The notes: a model not told the origin generated them from the sequence alone. Positions 24,601 through 37,029 are shown, numbered from the stretch's first letter. The stretch: DNA of 64,000 bases from Cladorhizidae sp. MBARI D1340-BT2 (GCA_028752905.1 JAQNBH010000004.1:50260771-50324770), one strand, 5' to 3'. A program made the numbers and translations.

Positions 24601-25124
24601 TACTTCAACCTGCCTCCACCCAGTGTGGTGTTGGTCCAGTGTGTGTCCCCATAGAGCTATTGTCAACCTACTTCAACCTGCCTCAACCCAGTGTGGTGTT
24701 GGTCCAGTGTGTGTCCCCATAGATCTATGGCCACCTACTTCAACCTGCCTCCACCCAGTGTGGTTGTTGGTCCAGTGTGGGTCCCCATAGAGCTATGGCC
24801 ACCTATTTCAACCTGCCTCCACCCAGTGTGGTGTTGGTCCAGTGTGTGTCCCCATAGAGCTATTGTCAACCTACTTCAACCTGCCTCAACCCAGTGTGGT
24901 GTTGGTCCAGTGTGTGTCCTCATAGAGCTATTTTCAACCTACTTCAACCTGCCTCAACCCAGTGTGGTGTTGGTCCAGTGTGTGTCCCCATAGAGCTATT
25001 TTCAACCTACTTCAACCTGCCTCAACCCAGTGTGGTGTTGGTCCAGTGTGTGTCCTCATAGAGCTATTTTCAACCTACTTCAACCTGCCTCAACCCAGTG
25101 TGGTGTTGGTCCAGTGTGTGTCCC
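18696..25124. repeat. 67-bp minisatellite, cassette 2 (about 96 units)
   Basis: The longest 67-mer array. Unit types differ at CCATAGAGCTATGG versus the perfect palindrome CCATAGATCTATGG, at TATGGCCACC versus TATTGTCAACC, and by shortened CCTCCCAGTG units. Unit-type strings repeat at long range: 22463-22831 and 24219-24587 have the same pattern 1756 bp apart, and related strings occur near 19694, 20653, 21733 and 23491. Short overlapping open frames are by-products. Confidence 0.95.
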
Positions 25125-25425
25125 TAGGGCTGTAGGAACTGCTGCTGGAGTGTTGTCTGGGAGGCTGCCAGCCTCATATAGAACATGTGGTTTACTAGAA
25201 TCCTTTGCTGTGTGTCGACACTAATCTACAATAATATAACTTAATTAGCACATCCTTGATGCTGAGGTCAGGTATGCTAGTACTCCAAACACTTGTAAGA
25301 TGTCCACCTCACCTGACTCAGCTTCAGCATGGACCATCATTGAGCATGCGTGAGCATGGTGTGCTCCATGTGGGATAGCTCTGGTGCTGGTTGATGTGCA
25401 GATGTGCTACACACGTGAGCATGTG
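25125..25425. other. Spacer between 67-mer and 42-mer arrays
   Basis: Same spacer as 12768-13089, slightly shorter. No gene seen. Confidence 0.8.
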
Positions 25426-26460
25426 CTAGTGTTAGGGCCAGGGCAATGGCTAGGGCCAGTGCAGTTGCTAGTGTTAGGGCCAGGGTAATGGCTAGGGCCA
25501 GTGCAGTTGCTAGTGTTAGGGCCAGGGCAATGGCTAGGGCCAGTGCAGTTGCTAGTGTTAGGGCCAGGGTAATGACTAGGGCCAGTGCAGTTGCTAGTGT
25601 TAGGGCCAGGGTAATGGCTAGGGCCAGTGCAGTTGCTAGTGTTAGGGCCAGGGTAATGGCTAGGGCCAGTGCAGTTGCTAGTGTTAGGGCCAGGGTAATG
25701 GCTAGGGTCAGTGCAGTTGCTAGTGTTAGGGCCAGGGCAATGGCTAGGGCCAGGGCAGTTGCTAGTGTTCCAGGGTAATGGCTAGGGCCAGTGCAGTTGC
25801 TAGTGTTAGGGCAATGGCTAGGGCCAGTGCAGTTGCTAGTGTTGTTAGGGCCAGGGCAATGGCTAGGGCCAGTGCAGTTGCTACTGTTAGAGCCAGGGCA
25901 ATGGCTAGGGCTAGTGCAGTTGCTAGTGTTAGGGCCAGGGCAATGGCTAGGGCCAGTGCAGTTGCTAGTGTTAGGGCCAGGGCAATGGCTAGGGCCAGTG
26001 CAGTTGCTAGTTATAGGGCCAGGGTAATGGCTAGGGCCAGTGCAGTTGCTAGTGTTAGGGCCAGGGTAATGGCTAGGGCCAGTGCAGTTTGCTAGTGTTA
26101 GGGCCAGGGTAATGGCTAGGGCCAGTGCAGTTGCTAGTGTTGTTAGGGCCAGGGCAATGGCTAGAGCCAGTGCAGTTGCTAGTGTTAGGGCCAGGGTAAT
26201 GGCTAGGGCCAGTGTAGTTGCTAGTGTTAAGGGCCAGGGTAATGGCTAGGGCCAGTGCAGTTGCTAGTGTTAGGGCCAGGGTAATGGCTAGGGCCAGTGT
26301 AGTTGCTAGTGTTAGGGCCAGGGTAATGGCTAGGGCCAGTGCAGTTGCTAGTGTTAGGGCCAGGGTAATGGCTAGGGCCAGTGCAGTTGCTAGTGTTAAG
26401 GGCCAGGGTAATGGCTAGGGCCAGTGCAGTTGCTAGTGTTAGTGCCAGGGTAATGACTAG
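25426..26460. repeat. 42-bp G-rich minisatellite, cassette 2 (about 24 units)
   Basis: Same repeat as 13090-13896 but with more length irregularities (truncated or extended units near 25770-25850, 26088-26150, 26225 and 26397), so open frames break often. Its 3' flank differs from the other cassettes: the array runs through GACTAGGGTTAATCC almost directly into TIR element copy 3. Confidence 0.93.
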
Positions 26461-26485
26461 GGTTAATCCATAGCTAGTTTTATCA

Positions 26486-27853
26486 TTGGGATAGTACCAA
26501 AGTGTTAAACAAGTGTAGTTAAGACTTTGGACCTCATAGATACTGCACACTTCACTGTATGGACTTGATATATAGCTCAAAAGATAGGTCTCTCTGTGTG
26601 CTCTCTCTTGATACTAAAAACTGTTGCATATGTATAGCCATGCTAAAGTTACAGGCAGTCAAAGTTGGGGCATAACTCTATGTAACTCCTAATTTGGAAG
26701 TGCTTGATAATTGAAATACATGTAGTATCCATTACTAGAGGAAGCTACTCTACTATGTGAGTGTTTTAATTAGGCACTAATGGCCATGCTCCAGGTGGTG
26801 TGTGTGTGCATGTGTTAGAGATATGTAGAGGGTGTGTGGGCTCCACTGGTGTCCCAACACAACTATGTATATTGTTACATAACACATTCCAGGGTAACCT
26901 GCTTGAGGAGACATCCACACCAGCTCCCTGTGGCCCCATAAATCATGATGACCTCATCTCTACACTAGCAAGACTTATGCAACATTGAGCAGTGGAGCAG
27001 GAGACATGAATCAATGGCTGCATACTCCATCATGAGCTTCTTGTGTGTGTGTGAGTGTGTGTGTGTGTGTGTGTGTTCACAGGTTGTATGGGGCAGTAGC
27101 TATTGGTACACTCACTCTGAAAACCGTGGGCTACCATGAAAGTGCATATCTGTGCGCACATTCATGCTGTGCTAGTGATTGATGTGCCACCTGCAGCCGT
27201 GTAGAGTGCTTGCTGAGGGCAGTTTAGTTTAGCCCTTCATGGTCATGTATTGGAGCTGCAGGTTGCCATGTGAAGTGGAGCCAGCCCTCACCTCTTGCTA
27301 GTAGCTACTTGCCAGCATCAAGTCTTGAGTAGCTATAAGCACTGGGACTGGTAGAGCTGCACAAACACTACAGATGGGGCCAGCAGTTTATATGCTTATG
27401 TTCCTTTGAAGAGGGAGGGGTCTAAATTATATACTGACAAACATGACCATGTGGTTATGACTTGCCTGCTCCTAGATTGCACACACTTCACTGTAGATAT
27501 GCAGTATATTGTAGAGTGGCTGGAACATTGTTGATGTTCCAGCCACCCACACTTGCCCAAGTGCTTGACCACCTACTTATGTTTGAGCTAATAATGACAG
27601 CACTTATTGTATGGGAGAGCCTCAGGTGCCAACTTCAATGCCTTGCACTCAACAATTAGCAGCACGGGCAGGTGGTTTGGAGGCCCCAACTTTGACTGCC
27701 TGTACCTTGGGGGTGCTTATACCTATGCAACAGTTTTTAGTATCAAGAGAGAGCACACAGAGACCTATCTTTTGAGTTATATATATTTTAAGGCCATACA
27801 GTGAAGTGTGCAGAGGTCCAAAGTGGTAACCACAGTTGTTGCCATTTTGGGAC
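26486..27853. mobile_element. TIR element, cassette copy 3
   Basis: The most complete left end. It starts TTGGGATAGTACCAAAGTG, the inverse of CACTTTGGTACTATCCCAA at the right end of copy 5 (about 51985-52004). The left TIR runs from 26486 to about 26672 with a single subrepeat; the right TIR starts at 27682. The hairpin is at 27516-27546. The right TIR tip is split by a Tigger-like insertion at a TA (27854-27855). Confidence 0.68.
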
Positions 27854-27855
27854 TA

Positions 27856-28346
27856 CAGTAGACCCTCGCTAATCCGGACCCCGTTAATCCGAACTGCATC
27901 AGGTAGCATTAAAAAATTATTAAAAAAAGGAAAAAGGAGAGAAAAAATGTGTGCCATTAATTGAGCTTCGAATCTACCACGAGCCCGTCATACGAGAAGA
28001 AAAGAGCACAAAAGAGCCTTACCATCGAGGAGAAGGTCGAGATCCTGGACCAGCTCGGGAAGAAAAGCTACAAGTTACCTGAACAGTATGGAGTTGGAGT
28101 CTCAACTATCTCAGACATAAAGAAGAAGGGCAGCGAGTTGTGAAGATGCAAAAGGAAGATGACTGATGGGATTCCGGAGATCTGCTAAAAGAATGACGAT
28201 GGGAAGGGATCAAAATTACCCAGTATTCAACCCACTGCAAAAACAGAGTTCAATATAATGATATTCATAAATTTCACTAATCCAAAATTTTAACTAATCC
28301 TAACTACTCAGATCCCCAGGCTATTCGGATTAGTGACGGTCTACTG
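27856..28346 (+). mobile_element. Tigger/pogo-like non-autonomous element
   Basis: A 491-bp element flanked by TA on both sides (27854-27855 and 28347-28348). It has imperfect inverted ends: CAGTAGACCCTCGCTAATCC at left, and a right end whose complement begins CAGTAGACCGTCACTAATCC. TA duplications with CAGT-type ends and an internal CENP-B/Jerky-like helix-turn-helix fragment place it with the pogo/Tigger group of Tc1/mariner. The catalytic DDE region is absent. Removing the insert gives GGGACTATCCCACTT, which fits the other cassettes. Confidence 0.82.
27961..28143 (+). pseudogene. CENP-B/Jerky-type N-terminal domain fragment of Tigger transposase
   Basis: About 60 open codons encode KSLTIEEKVEILDQL, then KKSYKLPEQYGVGVSTISDI, then KKKGSEL and a stop. 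This matches the pattern of the psq-like DNA-binding helix-turn-helix that opens Tigger, Jerky and CENP-B proteins (basic residues, TIEEKVEIL, then YGVG-STISDI). No second DNA-binding domain or DDE catalytic domain follows, so the element cannot encode its own transposase. There is no proper ATG at the start. Family assignment by recognition of the motif. Confidence 0.75.
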
Positions 28347-28348
28347 TA

Positions 28349-28521
28349 TCCCACTTATTCATTTCTGGAGAGGTATGCAATGAAGTGGGCGGCTAAAAGT
28401 ATCGTAACTCAAGAATGGTCGACAATAATGAGCTGAAGCTTGAAATGCAGTTAGTATAATAGTGAAGGTAGTGAATGGTGAAGGACAAAGATTATAATAT
28501 ATATAGTGGTCTATTCCACAT
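28349..28521. other. Linker before 24-mer array 2
   Basis: Same linker as 1232-1412, ending in AGTGGTCTATTCCACATGGA before the first 24-bp unit. No gene seen. Confidence 0.8.
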
Positions 28522-31500
28522 GGAGAATGACTAGGGTTAGGGCTTGGACAATGACTAGGGTTAGGGCTTGGACCATGACTAGGGTTAGGGCTTGGACCAT
28601 GACTAGGGTTAGGGCTTGGACCATGACTAGGGTTAGGGCTTGGACAATGACTAGGGTTAGGGCTTGGACCATGACTAGGGTTAGGGCTTGGACCATGACT
28701 AGGGTTAGGGCTTGGACAATGACTAGGGTTAGGGCTTGGACAATGACTAAGGTTATGGCTTGGACCATGACTAGGGTTAGGGCTTGGACAATGACTAGGG
28801 TTAGGGCTTGGACCATGACTAGGGTTAGGGCTTGGACCATGACTAGGGTTAGGGCTTGGACAATGACTAGGGTTAGGGCTTGGACCATGACTAGGGTTAG
28901 GGCTTGGACCATGACTAGGGTTAGGGCTTGGACCATGACTAGGGTTAGGGCTTGGACAATGACTAGGGTTAGGGCTTGGACCATGACTAGGGTTAGGGCT
29001 TGGACCATGACTAGGGTTAGGGCTTGGACAATGACTAGGGTTAGGGCTTGGACAATGACTAAGGTTATGGCTTGGACCATGACTAGGGTTAGGGCTTGGA
29101 CAATGACTAGGGTTAGGGCTTGGACCATGACTAGGGTTAGGGCTTGGACCATGACTAGGGTTAGGGCTTGGACAATGACTAGGGTTAGGGCTTGGACCAT
29201 GACTAGGGTTAGGGCTTGGACCATGACTAGGGTTAGGGCTTGGACAATGACTAGGGTTAGGGCTTGGACAATGACTAAGGTTATGGCTTGGACCATGACT
29301 AGGGTTAGGGCTTGGACAATGACTAGGGTTAGGGCTTGGACCATGACTAGGGTTAGGGCTTGGACAATGACTAGGGTTAGGGCTTGGACAATGACTAGGG
29401 TTAGGGCTTGGACCATGACTAGGGTTAGGGCTTGGACAATGACTAGGGTTAGGGCTTGGACAATGACTAGGGTTAGGGCTTGGACCATGACTAGGGTTAG
29501 GGCTTGGACAATGACTAGGGTTAGGGCTTGGACAATGACTAGGGTTAGGGCTTGGACAATGACTAGGGTTATGGCTTGGACAATGACTAGGGTTAGGGCT
29601 TGGACCATGACTAGGGTTAGGGCTTGGACCATGACTAGGGTTAGGGCTTGGACAATGACTAGGGTTAGGGCTTGGACCATGACTAGGGTTAGGGCTTGGA
29701 CAATGACTAGGGTTAGGGCTTGGACAATGACTAGGGTTAGGGCTTGGACCATGACTAGGGTTAGGGCTTGGACCATGACTAGGGTTAGGGCTTGGACCAT
29801 GACTAGGGTTAGGGCTTGGACCATGACTAGGGTTAGGGCTTGGACCATGACTAGGGTTAGGGCTTGGACCATGACTAGGGTTAGGGCTTGGACAATGACT
29901 AGGGTTAGGGCTTGGACCATGACTAGGGTTAGAGCTTGGACCATGACTAGGGTTAGGGCTTGGACAATGACTAGGGTTAGGGCTTGGACCATGACTAGGG
30001 TTAGGGCTTGGACCATGACTAGGGTTAGGGCTTGGACAATGACTAGGGTTAGGGCTTGGACCATGACTAGGGTTAGGGCTTGGACCATGACTAGGGTTAG
30101 GGCTTGGACAATGACTAGGGTTAGGGCTTGGACAATGACTAGGGTTAGGGCTTGGACAATGACTAGGGTTAGGGCTTGGACAATGACTAGGGTTAGGGCT
30201 TGGACCATGACTAGGGTTAGGGCTTGGACAATGACTAGGGTTAGGGCTTGGACCATGACTAGGGTTAGGGCTTGGACCATGACTAGGGTTAGGGCTTGGA
30301 CAATGACTAGGGTTAGGGCTTGGACCATGACTAGGGTTAGGGCTTGGACCATGACTAGGGTTAGGGCTTGGACAATGACTAGGGTTAGGGCTTGGACAAT
30401 GACTAAGGTTATGGCTTGGACCATGACTAGGGTTAGGGCTTGGACAATGACTAGGGTTAGGGCTTGGACCATGACTAGGGTTAGGGCTTGGACAATGACT
30501 AGGGTTAGGGCTTGGACAATGACTAGGGTTAGGGCTTGGACCATGACTAGGGTTAGGGCTTGGACAATGACTAGGGTTAGGGCTTGGACAATGACTAGGG
30601 TTAGGGCTTGGACCATGACTAGGGTTAGGGCTTGGACAATGACTAGGGTTAGGGCTTGGACAATGACTAGGGTTAGGGCTTGGACAATGACTAGGGTTAT
30701 GGCTTGGACAATGACTAGGGTTAGGGCTTGGACCATGACTAGGGTTAGGGCTTGGACCATGACTAGGGTTAGGGCTTGGACAATGACTAGGGTTAGGGCT
30801 TGGACCATGACTAGGGTTAGGGCTTGGACAATGACTAGGGTTAGGGCTTGGACAATGACTAGGGTTAGGGCTTGGACCATGACTAGGGTTAGGGCTTGGA
30901 CCATGACTAGGGTTAGGGCTTGGACCATGACTAGGGTTAGGGCTTGGACCATGACTAGGGTTAGGGCTTGGACCATGACTAGGGTTAGGGCTTGGACCAT
31001 GACTAGGGTTAGGGCTTGGACAATGACTAGGGTTAGGGCTTGGACCATGACTAGGGTTAGAGCTTGGACCATGACTAGGGTTAGGGCTTGGACAATGACT
31101 AGGGTTAGGGCTTGGACCATGACTAGGGTTAGGGCTTGGACCATGACTAGGGTTAGGGCTTGGACAATGACTAGGGTTAGGGCTTGGACCATGACTAGGG
31201 TTAGGGCTTGGACCATGACTAGGGTTAGGGCTTGGACAATGACTAGGGTTAGGGCTTGGACAATGACTAAGGTTATGGCTTGGACCATGACTAGGGTTAG
31301 GGCTTGGACAATGACTAGGGTTAGGGCGGACCATGACTAGGGTTAGGGCTTGGACAATGACTAGGGTTAGGGCTTGGACAATGACTAGGGTTAGGGCTTG
31401 GACCATGACTAGGGTTAGGGCTTGGACAATGACTAGGGTTAGGGCTTGGACAATGACTAGGGTTAGGGCTTGGACCATGACTAGGGTTAGGGCTTGGACA

Positions 31501-34500
31501 ATGACTAGGGTTAGGGCTTGGACAATGACTAGGGTTAGGGCTTGGACAATGACTAGGGTTATGGCTTGGACAATGACTAGGGTTAGGGCTTGGACCATGA
31601 CTAGGGTTAGGGCTTGGATCATGACTAGGGTTAGGGCTTGGACAATGACTAGGGTTAGGGCTTGGACCATGACTAGGGTTAGGGCTTGGACAATGACTAG
31701 GGTTAGGGCTTGGACAATGACTAGGGTTAGGGCTTGGACCATGACTAGGGTTAGGGCTTGGACAATGACTAGGGTTAGGGCTTGGACCATGACTAGGGTT
31801 AGGGCTTGGACAATGACTAGGGTTAGGGCTTGGACCATGACTAGGGTTAGGGCTTGGACAATGACTAAGGTTAGGGCTTGGACAATGACTAGGGTTAGGG
31901 CTTGGACAATGACTAGGGTTAGGGCTTGGACAATGACTAGGGTTATGGCTTGGACAATGACTAGGGTTAGGGCTTGGACAATGACTAGGGTTAGGGCTTG
32001 GACAATGACTAGGGTTAGGGCTTGGACAATGACTAGGGTTATGGCTTGGACAATGACTAGGGTTAGGGCTTGGACCATGACTAGGGTTAGGGCTTGGACC
32101 ATGACTAGGGTTAGGGCTTGGACAATGACTAGGGTTAGGGCTTGGACCATGACTAGGGTTAGGGCTTGGACAATGACTAGGGTTAGGGCTTGGACAATGA
32201 CTAGGGTTAGGGCTTGGACCATGACTAGGGTTAGGGCTTGGACAATGACTAGGGTTAGGGCTTGGACCATGACTAGGGTTAGGGCTTGGACAATGACTAG
32301 GGTTAGGGCTTGGACCATGACTAGGGTTAGGGCTTGGACAATGACTAGGGTTAGGGCTTGGACAATGACTAGGGTTAGGGCTTGGACAATGACTAGGGTT
32401 AGGGCTTGGCAATGACTAGGGTTAGGGCTTGGACCATGACTAGGGTTAGGGCTTGGACAATGACTAGGGTTAGGGCTTGGACCATGACTAGGGTTAGGGC
32501 TTGGACAATGACTAGGGTTAGGGCTTGGACCATGACTAGGGTTAGGGCTTGGACCATGACTAGGGTTAGGGCTTGGACAATGACTAGGGTTAGGGCTTGG
32601 ACCATGACTAGGGTTAGGGCTTGGACAATGACTAGGGTTAGGGCTTGGACAATGACTAGGGTTAGGGCTTGGACAATGACTAGGGTTATGGCTTGGACAA
32701 TGACTAGGGTTAGGGCTTGGACAATGACTAGGGTTAGGGCTTGGACAATGACTAGGGTTAGGGCTTGGACAATGACTAGGGTTATGGCTTGGACAATGAC
32801 TAGGGTTAGGGCTTGGACCATGACTAGGGTTAGGGCTTGGACCATGACTAGGGTTAGGGCTTGGACAATGACTAGGGTTAGGGCTTGGACCATGACTAGG
32901 GTTAGGGCTTGGACAATGACTAGGGTTAGGGCTTGGACAATGACTAGGGTTAGGGCTTGGACCATGACTAGGGTTAGGGCTTGGACAATGACTAGGGTTA
33001 GGGCTTGGACCATGACTAGGGTTAGGGCTTGGACAATGACTAGGGTTAGGGCTTGGACCATGACTAGGGTTAGGGCTTGGACAATGACTAAGGTTAGGGC
33101 TTGGACAATGACTAGGGTTAGGGCTTGGACAATGACTAGGGTTAGGGCTTGGACAATGACTAGGGTTATGGCTTGGACAATGACTAGGGTTAGGGCTTGG
33201 ACAATGACTAGGGTTAGGTCTTGGACAATGACTAGGGTTAGGGCTTGGACAATGACTAGGGTTATGGCTTGGACAATGACTAGGGTTAGGGCTTGGACCA
33301 TGACTAGGGTTAGGGCTTGGACAATGACTAGGGTTAGGGCTTGGACCATGACTAGGGTTAGGGCTTGGACAATGACTAGGGTTAGGGCTTGGACAATGAC
33401 TAGGGTTAGGGCTTGGACCATGACTAGGGTTAGGGCTTGGACAATGACTGGGGTTAGGGCTTGGACCATGACTAGGGTTAGGGCTTGGACAATGACTAGG
33501 GTTAGGGCTTGGACCATGACAAGGGTTAGGGCTTGGACAATGACTAGGGTTAGGGCTTGGACAATGACTAGGGTTAGGGCTTGGACAATGACTAGGGTTA
33601 GGGCTTGGCAATGACTAGGGTTAGGGCTTGGACCATGACTAGGGTTAGGGCTTGGACAATGACTAGGGTTAGGGCTTGGACCATGACTAGGGTTAGGGCT
33701 TGGACAATGACTAGGGTTAGGGCTTGGACCATGACTAGGGTTAGGGCTTGGACCATGACTAGGGTTAGGGCTTGGACAATGACTAGGGTTAGGGCTTGGA
33801 CCATGACTAGGGTTAGGGCTTGGACAATGATTAGGGTTAGGGCTTGGACAATGACTAGGGTTAGGATTTGGACCATGACTAGGGTTAGGGCTTGGACCAT
33901 GACTAGGGTTAGGGCTTGGACAATGACTAGGGTTAGGGCTTGGACCATGACTAGGGTTAGGGCTTGGACAATGACTAGGGTTAGGGCTTGGACAATGACT
34001 AGGGTTAGGGCTTGGACAATGACTAGGGTTAGGGCTTGGCAATGACTAGGGTTAGGGCTTGGACCATGACTAGGGTTAGGGCTTGGACAATGACTAGGGT
34101 TAGGGCTTGGACCATGACTAGGGTTAGGGCTTGGACAATGACTAGGGTTAGGGCTTGGACCATGACTAGGGTTAGGGCTTGGACCATGCTAGGGTTAGGG
34201 CTTGGACAATGACTAGGGTTAGGGCTTGGACCATGACTAGGGTTAGGGCTTGGACAATGATTAGGGTTAGGGCTTGGACAATGACTGGGGTTAGGGCTTG
34301 GACCATGACTAGGGTTAGGGCTTGGACAATGACTAGGGTTAGGGCTTGGACCATGACTAGGGTTAGGGCTTGGACAATGACTAGGGTTAGGGCTTGGACA
34401 ATGACTAGGGTTAGGGCTTGGACCATGACTAGGGTTAGGGCTTGGACAATGACTAGGGTTAGGGCTTGGACAATGACTAGGGTTAGGTCTTGGACAATGA

Positions 34501-35800
34501 CTAGGGTTAGGGCTTGGACAATGACTAGGGTTAGGGCTTGGACAATGACTAAGGTTAGGGCTTGGACAATGACTAAGGTTAGGGCTTGGACAATGACTAA
34601 GGTAAGGGCTTGGACAATGACTAGGGTTAGTGTTAGGGCTTGGATTATGACTATGGTTAGGGCTTGGACAATGACTAGGGTTAGGGCTTGGACAATGACT
34701 AGGGTTAGGGCTTGGACAATGACTAGGGTTAGGGCTTGGACAATGACTAGGGTTAGGGCTTGGACAATGACTAAGGTTAGGGCTTGGAGAATGACTAGGG
34801 TTAGGGCTTGGACAATGACTAGGGTTAGGGCTTGGACAATGACTAGGGTTAGGGCTTGGACAATGACTAAGGTTAGGGCTTGGACAATGACTAAGGTTAG
34901 GGCTTGGACAATGACTAAGGTTAGGGCTTGGACAATGACTAAGGTTAGGGCTTGGACAATGACTAGGGTTAGTGTTAGGGCTTGGATTATGACTAGGGTT
35001 AGGGCTTGGACAATGACTAGGGTTAGGGCTTGGACCATGACTAGGGTTAGGGCTTGGACAATGACTAGGGTTAGGGCTTGGACAATGACTAAGGTTAGGG
35101 CTTGGAGAATGACTAGGGTTAGGGCTTGGACAATGACTAGGGTTAGGGCTTGGAAAATGACTAGGGTTAGGGCTTGGACAATGACTAAGGTTAGGGCTTG
35201 GACAATGACTAAGGTTAGGGCTTGGACAATGACTAAGGTTAGGGCTTGGACAATGACTAGGGTTAGGGCTTGGACAATGACTAAGGTTAGGGCTTGGACA
35301 ATGACTAAGGTTAGGATTGGGAGGATCAGGGGCAAGGGATTGGCTAGGGCTAGGGCAATAGCTAGGGTTAGGGTTAGGGCTTGGACAATGACTAGGGTTA
35401 GGGCTTGGACAATGACTAGGGTTAGGGCTTGGACAATGACTAGGGTTAGGGCTTGGACAATGACTAAGGTTAGGGCTTGGACAATGACTAAGGTTAGGGC
35501 TTGGACAATGACTAGGGTTAGGGCTTGGACAATGACTAGGGTTAGGGCTTGGACAATGACTAAGGTTAGGATTGGGAGGATCAGGGGCAAGGGATTGGCT
35601 AGGGCTAGGGCAATAGCTAGGGTTAGGGTTAGGGCTTGGACAATGACTAGGGTTATGGCTTGGACAATGACTAAGGTTAGGGCTTGGACAATGACTAAGG
35701 TTAGGGCTTGGACAATGACTAGGGTTAGGGCCTGTACAATGATGGGTTATGGTTTGGAAGGTCAGGGCCAAGCTAGGGATAGGGCAATGGCTAGAGTTAG
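28522..35800. repeat. 24-bp telomere-motif minisatellite array 2
   Basis: About 300 units of the same 24-mer as array 1. The left two thirds contains higher-order copies: a 1128-bp (47-unit) duplication marked by paired variants at 29274/30402, 29569/30697 and 29929/31057, and a repeat of about 1199 bp marked by one-base-deleted TTGGCAATG units at 32406 and 33605, with a shortened third at 34036. The right third is older-looking, with GACTAAGG variants and two blocks around 35312 and 35569 carrying GGATTGGGAGGATCAGGGGC. Very long open frames (up to 1750 codons) are repeat by-products. Confidence 0.95.
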
Positions 35801-35859
35801 AGATGAATGGGATTAAGGCAAGTATGTCCTCCATTCTTGATTCTTAAAATCTTATGGTA

Positions 35860-37029
35860 TAGTCAATTGGTCAATTGGGGTAAAAAAAAAGCCGTTTCCC
35901 TTTAACTTTACCTTTTAAGAGCCAGAGTAAAGGATTGACTAAAAACACATGTGCCATCCTCTAGTACTTTACTATCAAATGATGACTATCATAAATAAAA
36001 TATCCTATGTCCTATAATGATTAAAATATGGTGGCTTTTTTTTACAAGATCGAGGTAAAAACAAACCCACTCCTTTAAAAATAACTTTAAAGTTAAAATC
36101 AAATGTAATTACTTCAATATTTAATCAATTGAATTTTTTTTCATTAAAATGTGTTCCAATAGTCCAGTAAATAGTACAGTAATGGTTTACAGTTGGTTTT
36201 ATTGCATTTTCTTAATTGAAAATGTTTATCACTTTTGCTTCACACTCAAACTTCAGCAGTGCATTCCCTCGACTAACTGTCTCCACTACTGGCTGAACAG
36301 GGCCATACATGCAACCATCCACTGCTACTATCTCCACATCTTCCTGCTTTGGCCAATCATAGAAAATGCGTGTTGAGTCTCTGCTTTGCTCTTTTTTTTG
36401 GAAGGAAGGTTAATTCAGCTGAAGTGGGATCAGCATCTTCGTCATCACTGAAAACTTTTGATAAGTCCATGTACCATTGATAATCAATGACTAAAGTTGG
36501 TTTATTCATATTCAGTTACTCACATTATATATGTATATACTATTGTATCATTCTGTCCATCAGAATGATATAGTCCATGTACCATTCACTAGGTGGTTTA
36601 TTCATATTTCTAGAAATTTTTTGCCAACTGGCTTTTTTTTTACCCAGAGTGACCAAAAATATCTGGGGTAAAAAAAGCCGTTCCAAAAAACCATAAAATA
36701 TCAGGGTTTTTAAAATAAACCATTTAGTAAACCATTTAGTAACTATTTTCTTTGTCTAGCGTTCATAGTTTACTATTAATCTACCCAAAAGTTCAGGTGA
36801 GTCAGAAAAAAGTTAATTTCGGGTATTTTCTACATGTTTAGGTTCTTTATTTTGTCAGGTCCTCCATGTCAATATTTTTTATACAAAAACACACATTAAT
36901 GAAATGCCCATTAAAAGTACTTGACAGATCAAGGATTGCTTAAATTCTTAAAGCAGTTGTGTCTTCCCCAGACCCCTGGTCTTTTTTTACCCCAACTTCC
37001 CCCCCGGCTTTTTTTACCCCAATTGACTA
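35860..37029. mobile_element. Unclassified TA-flanked transposon, cassette 3 copy
   Basis: A 1170-bp insertion with inverted ends TAGTCAATTGG and CCAATTGACTA, each flanked by TA (35858-35859 and 37030-37031). Cassettes 2 and 4 show the empty site (CTTGTGGTGACTTGAG and CTTGTAGTGACTTGAG). Cassette 5 carries a second copy at 53289-54563 in the same place. The element is AT-rich and contains repeated GGGGTAAAAAAA or TTTTTTTACCCC tracts (35877, 36664, 36980 and 37007) plus a short minus-strand reading frame. TA duplication suggests Tc1/mariner-like integration, but no known transposase is visible. Confidence 0.75.
36212..36409 (-). pseudogene. C-terminal protein fragment inside the TA-flanked element (unknown family)
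   Basis: On the minus strand, from about 36379 to the stop at 36212-36214, the frame reads DSTRIFYDWPKQEDVEIVAV, then DGCMYGPVQPVVETVSRGNA, then LLKFECEAKVINIFN. Cassette 5 carries nearly the same frame at 53668-53835 with a few substitutions and no internal stop or frameshift, which suggests it once coded for protein. Upstream the two copies differ around an A/T-run, and copy 5 has a stop. I do not recognise the family. It may be the tail of the element's lost transposase or a captured host exon. Confidence 0.4.

Noticed and set aside
18598..25224. Dozens of 60-125 codon frames (HRAMATYFNLPPPSVV type) in the 67-mer array
   Set aside because: The 67-bp unit is not divisible by three, so these overlapping frames simply cycle through the same repeat and end at regular stops.
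13983..26485. The whole cassette as one giant Helitron or Polinton
   Set aside because: No Rep/helicase, polymerase or integrase frame exists in any cassette, and no CTRR-hairpin or matching outer ends were found.
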